Assembly: GCA_026416815.1 (NCBI GenBank)
Contig: JAOAEJ010000050.1
Span: 1-39,314 of the forward strand
Source: Clostridia bacterium
GTDB taxonomy: Bacteria > Bacillota > Clostridia > Acetivibrionales > DSM-2933
DNA length: 39,314 nt
Direction: 5' to 3'
Each line of letters starts with the position of its first letter. Positions within the stretch are counted from its first letter, which is position 1. This document shows positions 17,345-25,686 of the stretch, piece by piece. Below the pieces are notes generated by a model that was not told the DNA's origin, made no database searches, and saw only the letters and a program-made list of their open reading frames with translations. The position numbers and the translations under genes are program-made.

Positions 17345-17631
17345 ACCGCCAGACACTTTCCTTCCTGTACACTACAAATAATCTCTACGATATTGTTAAA
17401 GGTATTAAACTTTCCGGAAATAATCGCCTCCTGGGGAATTGTGATATCAAAGTTTTTTTCTATGTCAAAGAAAAGGTAAAGAAGGTCCCGAGGTGCAAAC
17501 CGGATTTCAGCTCCCAGAAGTTCTCTATCAAGAGCTTCCTCTCCCAAAGCAGCAATATCTAAATCAAATCTATTCTTAAAAACATCCTTTAATTTTGAAT
17601 TAACATCGTCATGCACAATTGTACTATTCAT
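17341..17631 (-). CDS. Peptide-maturation acyl-carrier-related protein (TIGR04069-like)
   Basis: A 96-residue protein with the size and helical pattern of an acyl carrier protein (KLKDVFKNRFDLDIAAL...LLYLFFDIEKNFDITIPQEAI...FNTFNNIVEII). The usual DSL motif with the phosphopantetheine serine is not visible; the corresponding region reads APRDLLYLFF. This fits the ACP-related family found with clostridial CcpM-type RiPP maturases rather than a working acyl carrier. Its role is unknown and may be as a scaffold. GGGGGGAT lies six bases upstream of the ATG. It is 12 bases downstream of the TIGR04066-like gene and overlaps the S8 gene by four bases. Confidence 0.85.
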   Translation of the reverse strand: MNSTIVHDDVNSKLKDVFKNRFDLDIAALGEEALDRELLGAEIRFAPRDLLYLFFDIEKNFDITIPQEAIISGKFNTFNNIVEIICSVQEGKCLAV

Positions 17632-17643
17632 ACATTATCCCCC

Positions 17644-18774
17644 CTATAAACATTCTACATTAGCGTATTCGCCCAACCTATCTACCAGATAATTACTCAT
17701 TGCTACCGCATCCGCTGTGTTTAATATATTGTATATTGGCGTACTCAATCCTCCAAAACTCCTCTTTTTTTCATCTACGAAGTTTGTGCTTACAGTTAAA
17801 TGAATCATTTTATTCTCAATATTCGATGCATTCCAATCAAATTTAATATTTGATAAATTAAAGCAATCTACATCTAGCCCTAGTTTATACCTAATTGACG
17901 TACTTAACCTTTCAAAATGTTCTTCCTTATAATCGTCGTACAAAACACTCAGTATAGAAGCATCAGGAGTAACTGCATTTGATATTTCATATGCAAGAAT
18001 GCCAAAATTATTTGTAAACTTATTATTAAACGGTATTACGCCCCCTGGAATTCCCACTATCACTACATCAGGTTTTTCTGTCAATTCTATATGCTTTATA
18101 AAGTGATTGAACATTATGATTTTATCTGATTCGGTAATTGAACAGCTATACATGAACTTAGGGAATGAATGAAACCCAAACATTTCACAGTAATGTCTCG
18201 TCCCAACCTGACTTACTCTATAGCCTGCATTAATAAGGTTTTCCCTTAAGGATAGCTGTATCTCAAACTTTTGTGTTCTTTCAGCCATACCCAATACAAA
18301 TATTACTGGAACGTTTATTTTCAATAACTGAGTATCCTTAACATTCTTCTCATTGTATGGATTTAAATCCTCTGTGGGTGAGAATTTCTTGAAGTATACA
18401 CCCTTATTATCACAAACCTCCCTTAATTGTTCAACAGTAGCATTTTCAATGTCCATAAGGCAAATTATATTTTTACCTGCTGCGATAGCCTTCTGTATTT
18501 TAGGATAAATAAATATTTTAAAGTCGAGAAGCGCAGAGGCCTCAGTAAATAAGACTGTATCACACAAACCAAGTTTTCCATCAAAATCTCTATCGATAGT
18601 GATTCCTATATTACTGCCTCCATCGGCTATACCAACATCCTTTCCGCTCATACCCCAGCCATTTGGTGATACAACTGCTGTAATACTATACTGGTCTAAA
18701 AGATTGCAATATCTTAATAGAGGGCTTGATTGAGAGTCAAATGGATAAATCATCAAGTTTTCTTTCTTAGACAT
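17644..18774 (-). CDS. TIGR04066-like peptide maturation protein
   Basis: A soluble protein of 376 residues that I match, from memory of the family, to the 'peptide maturation system protein, TIGR04066 family' of Clostridium RiPP loci. Recognisable segments are the start MIYPFDSQSSPLLRYCNL with VVSPNGWGMSG, and the core VPVIFVLGMAERTQKFEIQL...GYRVSQVGTRHYCEMFGFHSFP. The core looks like a degenerate nucleotide-binding fold of the DUF1611 kind, without a standard P-loop. Biochemical function is unknown. GGAGG lies before the ATG. It sits 27 bases after the maturase gene and 12 bases before the ACP-like gene, so it is clearly part of one operon. Confidence 0.87.
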   Translation of the reverse strand: MSKKENLMIYPFDSQSSPLLRYCNLLDQYSITAVVSPNGWGMSGKDVGIADGGSNIGITIDRDFDGKLGLCDTVLFTEASALLDFKIFIYPKIQKAIAAGKNIICLMDIENATVEQLREVCDNKGVYFKKFSPTEDLNPYNEKNVKDTQLLKINVPVIFVLGMAERTQKFEIQLSLRENLINAGYRVSQVGTRHYCEMFGFHSFPKFMYSCSITESDKIIMFNHFIKHIELTEKPDVVIVGIPGGVIPFNNKFTNNFGILAYEISNAVTPDASILSVLYDDYKEEHFERLSTSIRYKLGLDVDCFNLSNIKFDWNASNIENKMIHLTVSTNFVDEKKRSFGGLSTPIYNILNTADAVAMSNYLVDRLGEYANVECL

Positions 18775-18801
18775 TAATAAACCTCCATCTAATATACTTT
18801 A

Positions 18802-20238
18802 CTAAGCAAATTGGTAAAATAAATTATTATCGTCTTCAAAGGTATGACCTAATTCCTTTAGAGCACAGTAATCCTTTAATAAGTCTTCTATAGTAGCTCT
18901 AACACCTTCACATTTTGCCATTTTTACTTTTGGGGATAAACTTGTTATATCATCAGCAGCAGTGGCACATAAATAACAATACTTAAAAGCCCAACAGTTT
19001 TTACACTTCTCAGCAGTTAGAGAACCAATATTTAATAAGTTTCTGACTTTTTCTATATCAAAGCCGTAACCTATATTTCCAATCTTCATTATTTCCGATG
19101 ACTCGCTTACTCTCTCACAAGGATATAAATCCCCATAAGCATTCATAAACAGCCTGCTTACCCCAGGGATACATGGCCCTCCATGGTGAACCCTATCTGC
19201 TACTTCACTTGTAAATACTCTTTCATCGTGGAATTTAATTTTTAAGCTAGAATAATACTGAAAAACAAGCTTAGAAATGTATTTTTCATCTAATCTGTTA
19301 ATCTTAGAAAGTAAATATTTAAAGCGCTCATAATTTCGCTCAATTATATAATTCTCTGAGACATCTTGTTTATCTTTTAAGTAGGTTGTATTCACTTCAG
19401 AGACGTTAACAAATGAGTCTTTTATAGTTTCATAGTTTGTAAAAAAGTCGCTAGTACATCCAAAATCATTTTGTGGGTCTAATACAGCGTTAAAAAGTAT
19501 TGTTTTAAAGTATGCAGGGAACCTCTTCTTTATATTTTCAAGATTTTTTATAACTGCTTCGAATGTTCCTTTATTATTACCTTCAAATACTCTGTTTTTA
19601 TTGTGCACATGTTTTGGCCCATCAAGGCTTATCATCAGATTAACTTTATATTTTTCGAAATACTCTATTATTTCTTCATTCAACAATGTAGCATTCGTTG
19701 TTATGTTAAATCCTAACTCTTTGCCCTCCGCTTGCTCTATAGAGTATTCAATACATTCTTTTATTAAATCAAACCTCAAAAGTGGCTCTCCGCCATAAAA
19801 TCCAATGAATATTCTCGGACACTCCCTAGAATGGCTTATAGCAAAATCTATTCCTTTTTTTGCCGTTTGAAAGTCCATTTCTTTATTTGAATGGGCTCTA
19901 TTTAAATAGTTGCCAGAATAAGTACAATACCGACATCTTAGATTACACTGCTGTGTTAGTTGCAATGCTATTGAACTTACTTTATTGTTAAGGTAATAAT
20001 CAAGCAAATCATTATCAGGATGAACTATTTCTGAGGCCCTTTTAGTTGATAAAAGACCACAATCCTTCATTAGATTAATATGGTTATTGTCAATCATGCT
20101 TCCATTACCCTTTTGATGGTTTTGCAATACTCTATAAGTTGATTCTTCAAGCTTTACTAATGCATTTCTATTTACATCATACATATAGTAACTTCCAGGA
20201 AGCTTGAATAGATGTATGAAGGGTTTATTAGCAGACAT
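18802..20238 (-). CDS. Radical SAM/SPASM peptide maturase (CcpM-like)
   Basis: A 478-residue cytoplasmic radical SAM enzyme expected to modify the precursor peptide encoded just upstream. The cluster motif CNLRCRYC gives Cys98, Cys102 and Cys105 (CxxxCxxC), preceded by LQLTQQ. FYGGEPLLR and NITTNATLLN are the expected second and third radical SAM strands. The C-terminal SPASM region has CIPG, LYPCERVSE, CKNCWAFKYCYLC and a final KCEG, giving ligands for extra iron-sulfur clusters. The N-terminal 80 residues resemble a precursor-recognition domain. The start at 20238 has AAAGGAGA seven bases upstream; a start 11 codons earlier lacks one. By similarity it belongs with the Cys-rich peptide maturase CcpM (TIGR04068). 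The chemistry, whether a thioether or another crosslink, is not known from sequence. Confidence 0.92.
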   Translation of the reverse strand: MSANKPFIHLFKLPGSYYMYDVNRNALVKLEESTYRVLQNHQKGNGSMIDNNHINLMKDCGLLSTKRASEIVHPDNDLLDYYLNNKVSSIALQLTQQCNLRCRYCTYSGNYLNRAHSNKEMDFQTAKKGIDFAISHSRECPRIFIGFYGGEPLLRFDLIKECIEYSIEQAEGKELGFNITTNATLLNEEIIEYFEKYKVNLMISLDGPKHVHNKNRVFEGNNKGTFEAVIKNLENIKKRFPAYFKTILFNAVLDPQNDFGCTSDFFTNYETIKDSFVNVSEVNTTYLKDKQDVSENYIIERNYERFKYLLSKINRLDEKYISKLVFQYYSSLKIKFHDERVFTSEVADRVHHGGPCIPGVSRLFMNAYGDLYPCERVSESSEIMKIGNIGYGFDIEKVRNLLNIGSLTAEKCKNCWAFKYCYLCATAADDITSLSPKVKMAKCEGVRATIEDLLKDYCALKELGHTFEDDNNLFYQFA

Positions 20239-20279
20239 ATTGATTTCTCCTTTTGCTAAGATTAAACACAAGTTTTCAA

Positions 20280-20320
20280 ATACATTATTAGGGGTTGGTA
20301 TTCAACCCCTAATAATGTAT
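20280..20320 (-). terminator. Perfect 18-bp hairpin between precursor and maturase genes
   Basis: ATACATTATTAGGGGTTG is the exact reverse complement of 20303-20320, with a five-base loop. On the minus strand only three Ts follow. It therefore probably acts as a leaky terminator or mRNA-stabilising stem, making the precursor more abundant than the enzymes. Confidence 0.85.
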
Positions 20321-20333
20321 TCTTCCTTTTTTA

Positions 20334-20468
20334 CTACCTATTATATCCAGAGGATACCTGAGAGGATAAACCACTAGAAACTCTTGAGCACCACGAACAA
20401 TCGCCAGGTACACAATATGCCTGAATAGTTTCTTTAGTTTCTACAACTTTCTTACCAAGTTTTTTCAT
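20334..20468 (-). CDS. Cys-containing RiPP precursor peptide (Clo7bot-like)
   Basis: A 44-residue peptide, too short for most gene callers. The leader is Lys/Glu-rich (MKKLGKKVVETKETIQ) and is followed by AYCVPGDCSWC with three cysteines at 19, 24 and 27. The tail is Ser/Gly-rich, ending SSGYNR. GGAGG lies nine bases upstream of the ATG. The gene sits between an ABC exporter and a radical SAM/SPASM maturase and is followed by a perfect hairpin, the classic layout of a RiPP precursor. The leader style fits the clostridial Cys-rich Clo7bot precursors (TIGR04065), but this one has fewer cysteines than those I remember. The core peptide boundaries and the modification are unknown. Confidence 0.87.
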   Translation of the reverse strand: MKKLGKKVVETKETIQAYCVPGDCSWCSRVSSGLSSQVSSGYNR

Positions 20469-20612
20469 AATAAAATACCTCCAAAAATTTAATTTAAATT
20501 GTTTTTCCTCATTCCTAAAAGTTCGCGATTTCTTCCGGATTGGGGTTTTTATTCTATTTGAATTCCCGTTTTTACCCTCGAGGTATGTAATTGGGGGAAT
20601 AAATAGCTCATT

Positions 20613-22370
20613 TTATACTGCATTTTTCCTTTCAGCATTACCATTGGCATTTATAATACCCTTGTATATAGCGCTCCTATGATAAAGTTCATCATGTGTA
20701 CCTATATCGTATATGCCGCCATTATCAAGAATGATTACCCTATCAACGCCTTTTAATATATCCAGCCTATGGGTTACTAATATAACGGTTTTATCAAAAG
20801 ATTTGCTATTTAATAGCTCATTTATATGTAGCTCAGATTCAACATCACAGTTGGAAGTAGCCTCGTCCAGTACAAGTATCCTGGCTTCCTTTGCAAGAGC
20901 TCTCGCCAGTGCTATTTTCTGTTTTTCTCCCCCTGATAGATTGGCCCCATTCCTCCCAACCACCGTATCGTATTGTTGTGGTAGAGCTTTTACAAATTCA
21001 TGCGCTGTACTCTCTTTTGCTGCTATATATATCTCTGCCTTTTGGGCCGATATGCCTATGTTTTCTTTTATGGTTGTATTAAAGAGGTACAAATCTTGAC
21101 TTACAACTGATACTAGCTTTCTATAATCCTTTAAATTTGTCTGACTTATATCAATACCATCCAGCAGTATCTTTCCGGATTGGGGAGTATAAAACCTTAA
21201 AAGTAGATTTATCAGAGTAGACTTTCCTGAGCCGTTTGTACCTATGATTGCTACTTTATCTCCCCTTTTCACTTCAAAGTTTATATTTTTAAGTAACTGT
21301 TTACCGTTATCGTATGAAAATGAAACATTATCAAATTTTATATTGCCATTCACATCGGTGTGCTCAAATCTTATTTCCTTCCCAATGCTACTACTGCTAT
21401 ATTCACACTCCATTTCCAGAAACTCAAACAACCTTTTAGCGGAAGGAATTATATTTGAAAAGTTATATCCTATATTAAGAATAGCTGATACAGGTGCTGT
21501 CACATAAACACTATATGTCAGGAAGGCAAAGAGGCCTCCCACAGTCAAGCTGTCTTTTAAAATCATATTTACTCCAAGAATATACAGACCGCTTATTATA
21601 ACCTGGAATATTATATTTTCAGAGAGTTCATTCAACTTATCCATTAAATTAAGTCCAACATTTATCTTTATAATGCCTCGCTGCTTCCTTACAAACTCTC
21701 CTACCTTCCTGTTTTGAATACCCCAAAGCTTTATCTCTTTTACCCCGCTGATTGTATCTCCATACCACGACGAGAACTCTCTGTTATACTCCATATATTT
21801 TTCAAACATATCTCTTCGCTTTTTAGCAAGGTATTTGACCATCTTGTAACGCAGCGGTATTATACTTAAAACTATGATAGTAAGCTTCCAGTCAATGAGC
21901 AGTAATCCTACAATGCCTCCGATAATCCTAAACACCTGCGTTATCATGAAAAATGTTCCCCGGTCTGAGACCTTTGCTATGTTGCTAACATCTGTATTTA
22001 TATTGCTCATAACTTCTGCAAAATTGGTATTATTGAAGTACTTTATTTTAAGCTTCAGAGTATGCTTGAAGGCTTTTTTGGATAATTCATAGGACATTAA
22101 GGAGTTTATATATGCCCTATATTTTGTCTCCAGCATACCCAGTCCCTGATCTAACAATGTCAAGCAAAGGGTTGCGATAGAAAACTGTATGACCAACAAA
22201 ACATTTTTCTCAAGTATACCTTTATCCATCATCTGCTTGCTGATTTGAGGGATAAGAAGGTTTATGCCTGCTGATACAAGCATGATTATCATTATGACAG
22301 CTATCTTTTTTCTATAGGGAACAAAGAGTGTTAATACCTTTTTTAGAGTAGCTATATCCTGTTTTGTCAT
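20613..22370 (-). CDS. ABC exporter, fused permease-ATPase
   Basis: A 585-residue half-transporter expected to work as a dimer and export the mature peptide of this locus. Residues about 1-320 have six membrane segments of the type I exporter fold. The ATPase domain has Walker A GTNGSGKST, signature LSGGEKQKIALARAL, Walker B RILVLDEATS and the switch His in VTHR. There is no N-terminal C39 peptidase domain, so leader removal must come from elsewhere, probably the S8 protease at the end of the operon. GGGGAAG lies before the ATG. The 144-base gap to the precursor gene is AT-rich and may hold a second promoter, though none is convincing. Confidence 0.93.
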   Translation of the reverse strand: MTKQDIATLKKVLTLFVPYRKKIAVIMIIMLVSAGINLLIPQISKQMMDKGILEKNVLLVIQFSIATLCLTLLDQGLGMLETKYRAYINSLMSYELSKKAFKHTLKLKIKYFNNTNFAEVMSNINTDVSNIAKVSDRGTFFMITQVFRIIGGIVGLLLIDWKLTIIVLSIIPLRYKMVKYLAKKRRDMFEKYMEYNREFSSWYGDTISGVKEIKLWGIQNRKVGEFVRKQRGIIKINVGLNLMDKLNELSENIIFQVIISGLYILGVNMILKDSLTVGGLFAFLTYSVYVTAPVSAILNIGYNFSNIIPSAKRLFEFLEMECEYSSSSIGKEIRFEHTDVNGNIKFDNVSFSYDNGKQLLKNINFEVKRGDKVAIIGTNGSGKSTLINLLLRFYTPQSGKILLDGIDISQTNLKDYRKLVSVVSQDLYLFNTTIKENIGISAQKAEIYIAAKESTAHEFVKALPQQYDTVVGRNGANLSGGEKQKIALARALAKEARILVLDEATSNCDVESELHINELLNSKSFDKTVILVTHRLDILKGVDRVIILDNGGIYDIGTHDELYHRSAIYKGIINANGNAERKNAV

Positions 22371-22712
22371 AATCGTTCTTCCCCAACCCCTTATAGATTA
22401 AATATTGAGATTATAAGCACTATATTTGTTTCCAGTGCAATTTTATCCTGTTTGGGAAAACAACCCCAGCTTATATTTAAAATCATAATATCTGCTTACA
22501 TTGGAATGTATGATTTCGTTTTTCTGATATTAATTTTAAAACAATTATTTTTTATATTGTAGATGAAATATGTCACGTATTAGAGTGATATTCCTCCACC
22601 ATAGTTACATTTATGACCTAATTCAGGATTTGGGTATATATATATGATTTGTTGATTCAGCTTGAAAGATGTGTTAAAATGCCATATTATGTTAAATTAT
22701 GTTTTAGCTAAA

Positions 22713-22728
22713 GCCATAATATTATGGC
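22713..22728. promoter_or_regulatory. 16-bp palindrome
   Basis: GCCATAATATTATGGC is a perfect palindrome about 155 bases before the stalk-TPR gene start. It is a candidate regulator-binding site, without direct support. Confidence 0.5.
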
Positions 22729-22784
22729 TATTACAATCGGAGATAAAAATTGGGATTAGCAACACAATTACTTATACAACCGTG

Positions 22785-22814
22785 ACAAATGTAACGGGTA
22801 CCCGTTACATTTGT
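22785..22814. promoter_or_regulatory. 30-bp perfect palindrome upstream of the stalk-TPR operon
   Basis: ACAAATGTAACGG, then GTAC, then CCGTTACATTTGT make a perfect 30-base palindrome with no spacer, 55 bases before the ribosome binding site. It could be an operator for a dimeric regulator or fold as an mRNA leader hairpin. Its symmetry is far beyond chance. Confidence 0.75.
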
Positions 22815-22882
22815 TATCTCTACATTGATGGTGGTTATCATTGATAATTAATATTAAACTAAACTACACAGGAGGAATTATA

Positions 22883-24976
22883 ATGTACAAAAAATTTTTA
22901 ACGTTACTCACAATCATAATACTCGGACTATCACTTCAAATAGTACCTGCCTTGGCTAACTCAAAAGGAATGCAGGTAGAAATAAACGGAAGCCCTATAA
23001 CCTTTGATGTACAGCCCCAGTTGATAGACGGAAAGGTATATATACCTGTATGGTACACCCTGAAACTTTTTGGATACGATGTTAAGTGGGATGGAAAAAC
23101 AAAAACGATAACTGGAAGCAAGGGAAGTAAGACAATAGTATTAAAGGCAGGAAGCAAAGATGTAAATATTGATGGCAAAAGAATAACCCTTGGGACTTCT
23201 GCGGTAATAGTAAGCGGAAGGTTTTTTGCACCTTCTGATTTTATTGAACAGGGATTTGGAATGTTGGTTAGTTGGAGTGAAAAAGATAATGTACTAACTT
23301 TATGGGATATTAATGTTTCAGGTAGTGGAAATACTGTAGTAGCAGGTAAAGATATTATTGCCAATATTACCACACGGTATGGCAATGATAAAGTTAACGA
23401 TATGATTGACGCTGCGGATAAGTTATTGGAAAATGACGATTTTATGGGAGCTGCAAGTAGATATGAGATAATCCTAGAAAATATATCTAGCGGAAAGAAC
23501 CCCCAAGAATATATACGAGTTAAAAATAATCTTGGAAGGGTTTATATAGAGTTATGTAGGATAGTGAATAAAGAAGAAAATGCCTCCAAGGCAATAATAT
23601 TATGTGAAGAAGCTTTAAAAGTAAGTATGAATATAAATTCCCCCTTAAATTATGCAAAAGTCCAAAAGAATTTGGGAGAGGCTTATTTTGCATTATCATC
23701 TGTAAGGGATAAAGAGGCAAGCATATCCAGCGCCTTTAAAGCCTATAACGAGGCTTTAAAAATTTACACCCTAGAAGAATACCCAGTAGAACACGCAAGA
23801 ACTATAACCGGTTTAGGAGCTGCATATGCTTCTTTAGCAGAAGTGAGAGACATGGAGGACAACGTCAAAAAGGCTATTAATGCTTATGAAGAGGTGTTAA
23901 AAGTTGTTAGGGTCGAGTCATATCCTTTTTATTATGCTAATACACAAATTAATCTGGGGAGTGCATATTTTACCCTCTCATATGTAAATAATGAGGAAGA
24001 AAACCTTTCAAATGCTATCAAAGCTTATGAAGAAGCTTTAAGTACAAAAACTCTCGAAAATTATCCCTTATATTACTTACAAACACAGAAATCTTTAGGA
24101 ATTGCATATACAAAGCTATCATTTATAAGGGATAAGGAGATAATGCTTACAGCTGGCGCAAAAGCTTATGAAGAAGCTTTAAGAATCGGTACACTCGAAA
24201 GATATCCTTTAAGTCATGCAAAAATCCTAATGAATATGGGAATTACTTATCATGAATTATCCAATGTAAAAGACAAGGAAGTAAATCTCTCAAAAGCTTT
24301 CCATGCTTATGAAGAAGCCTTAAAAGTTTGCACAATTGAAAGGTATCCACTACACTATGCAAGCATTCAAGGCAACCTTGGACGTGCATTTTGCTCTTTG
24401 TCTGAGTTAGCAGACAAAGAAACAAACCTTATCAAAGCAATTAAAGCTAATAGAGAGGTTTTAAAAGTTTATACATCAGAAAAGTATCCCTTATACTATG
24501 CTCGTACGCAAAATAACCTTGGAACTATCTATAGGTCCATGTCACTCGTAAAAGATAAGGAAAAAAACCTAACTAAATCTATTGAATCGTATGAAAGTGC
24601 TCTTAAAATAAGAACATTAGAACAATACCCATTAGATTATGTAATTACACAAAACAATCTAGGAAATGCCTATCTGGGTTTATCCGATATAAAAGATAAA
24701 GAAGAAAACCTTTCAAAAGCTCTTAAAGCTTACCAAAATGCCCTAAACATTCATACACTTGAAAAATACCCTTTATACTATGGAGAGACCCAGAATAACT
24801 TGGGCGAGGCATATAAGAGCCTATCAGAGGTAAAGGAGACAGAAGCAAACCTAAAAAAAGCAATCTCATGCTACAATGAAGCCCTTAAAATCTATACTGC
24901 CGACAAATACCCATCATACTATCAACAAATAACTGAAGCAAAAGCTCTCGCCGAAAAAGAATTACTAAACCAATAA
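22883..24976 (+). CDS. Secreted stalk-domain protein with ten 47-residue TPR units
   Basis: A 697-residue secreted protein. The signal peptide covers residues 1-26 (ending PALANS). A copper-amine-oxidase-N stalk domain covers about 30-150 (YIPVWYTLKLFGYDVKWDG, SWSEKDNVLTLWD). A short GSGNTVVAGKDI segment follows, then ten consecutive units of exactly 47 residues of the form NLGxAYxxLSxVKDKExNLxKAIxAYEEALKxxTLExYPLxYA. These are TPR-like but 13 residues longer than standard. The start at 22883 has AGGAGG upstream and begins the signal peptide. It is the first gene of an operon with a response regulator (22 bases on) and a kinase, so it may be an extracellular partner of that sensor; that link is inference. 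The paralogue at 29043 has the same order of domains. Confidence 0.9.
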   Translation: MYKKFLTLLTIIILGLSLQIVPALANSKGMQVEINGSPITFDVQPQLIDGKVYIPVWYTLKLFGYDVKWDGKTKTITGSKGSKTIVLKAGSKDVNIDGKRITLGTSAVIVSGRFFAPSDFIEQGFGMLVSWSEKDNVLTLWDINVSGSGNTVVAGKDIIANITTRYGNDKVNDMIDAADKLLENDDFMGAASRYEIILENISSGKNPQEYIRVKNNLGRVYIELCRIVNKEENASKAIILCEEALKVSMNINSPLNYAKVQKNLGEAYFALSSVRDKEASISSAFKAYNEALKIYTLEEYPVEHARTITGLGAAYASLAEVRDMEDNVKKAINAYEEVLKVVRVESYPFYYANTQINLGSAYFTLSYVNNEEENLSNAIKAYEEALSTKTLENYPLYYLQTQKSLGIAYTKLSFIRDKEIMLTAGAKAYEEALRIGTLERYPLSHAKILMNMGITYHELSNVKDKEVNLSKAFHAYEEALKVCTIERYPLHYASIQGNLGRAFCSLSELADKETNLIKAIKANREVLKVYTSEKYPLYYARTQNNLGTIYRSMSLVKDKEKNLTKSIESYESALKIRTLEQYPLDYVITQNNLGNAYLGLSDIKDKEENLSKALKAYQNALNIHTLEKYPLYYGETQNNLGEAYKSLSEVKETEANLKKAISCYNEALKIYTADKYPSYYQQITEAKALAEKELLNQ

Positions 24977-24997
24977 TGCAACATCAGGAGGGTCAAA

Positions 24998-25660
24998 ATG
25001 ATTAAAGTGGTAATTGCCGATGATCAGGAACTTTTAAGAGAGGGCATAAAAGTAATGATTGAACAGGACAAAGATATTAAAGTAGTAGGCTGTGCCAAAA
25101 ACGGCAGGGAAGCCTTTGCGTTATGCAATGAATTACTGCCCGACCTGGTTTTAATGGATCTAATAATGCCTGAATGCGATGGTGTTGAAGGTACAAAATT
25201 AGTCAAAGCAAAGCATCCGGACTGTAAAGTATTGATACTGACAGTGTTTGGGGACAGGGATAAGGTCTCCTCTGCGCTTAGTAACGGCGCAGATGGCTAC
25301 GCTCTTAAGGATATTAAGCCTGAAGAACTGGTACAGTTGATAAAAAGTACCGTAAGTGGTTTACAGGTTATACATAAGAATGTCTTCGCTACAATAATTG
25401 GTAATACCTTAAACAATAATACTATTAGAGCACAAGCTGTGGAAAATTCGGAAAAGAAATCTTTTTATATTATCCTTACCGACCGAGAGAAAAGTATAGT
25501 CCGCTTAATCGTTCAGGGTAAAAGTAATAAGGAAATAGCGGCAAGCCTTTCTATCTCGGAGGGAAGGGTTAGAAATGTTATGACAAGCATTCTGGAAAAA
25601 CTCAAGCTGGAAGATCGAACTCAGTTGGCTATTTATGCAGTAAAAAATGATATTGTATAA
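24998..25660 (+). CDS. NarL/FixJ-type response regulator
   Basis: A 220-residue two-component regulator. The receiver domain has the acidic pair in VVIADDQ (Asp8, Asp9), phospho-acceptor Asp54 in LVLMDLIMPE, the Thr in LILTVFG and the Lys in YALKDIKPEE. The C-terminal LuxR-type helix-turn-helix is LTDREKSIVRLIVQGKSNKEIA with SISEGRVRNVM. It is expected to bind DNA as a dimer once phosphorylated. AGGAGG lies before the ATG, and 26 bases separate it from the partner kinase. Palindromes upstream of this operon and in the shared gap with the RiPP operon are candidate targets. Confidence 0.95.
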   Translation: MIKVVIADDQELLREGIKVMIEQDKDIKVVGCAKNGREAFALCNELLPDLVLMDLIMPECDGVEGTKLVKAKHPDCKVLILTVFGDRDKVSSALSNGADGYALKDIKPEELVQLIKSTVSGLQVIHKNVFATIIGNTLNNNTIRAQAVENSEKKSFYIILTDREKSIVRLIVQGKSNKEIAASLSISEGRVRNVMTSILEKLKLEDRTQLAIYAVKNDIV

Positions 25661-25686
25661 TTAATCTTCAAAAGGAGGGACTATAC

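Larger units (their letters stand above)
22371..22882. promoter_or_regulatory. Divergent control region between the RiPP operon and the sensor operon
   Basis: This 512-base gap has no gene. On the ABC side there is a possible promoter with TATAAT in GCTTATAATCTC and TTGCAC 19 bases upstream. The inverted pair AAATCATA/TATGATTT (about 22482-22517) encloses TACATTGGAATGTA. On the sensor side there are two perfect palindromes, at 22713-22728 and 22785-22814. Such a layout suits a regulator that controls both operons. Confidence 0.5.
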
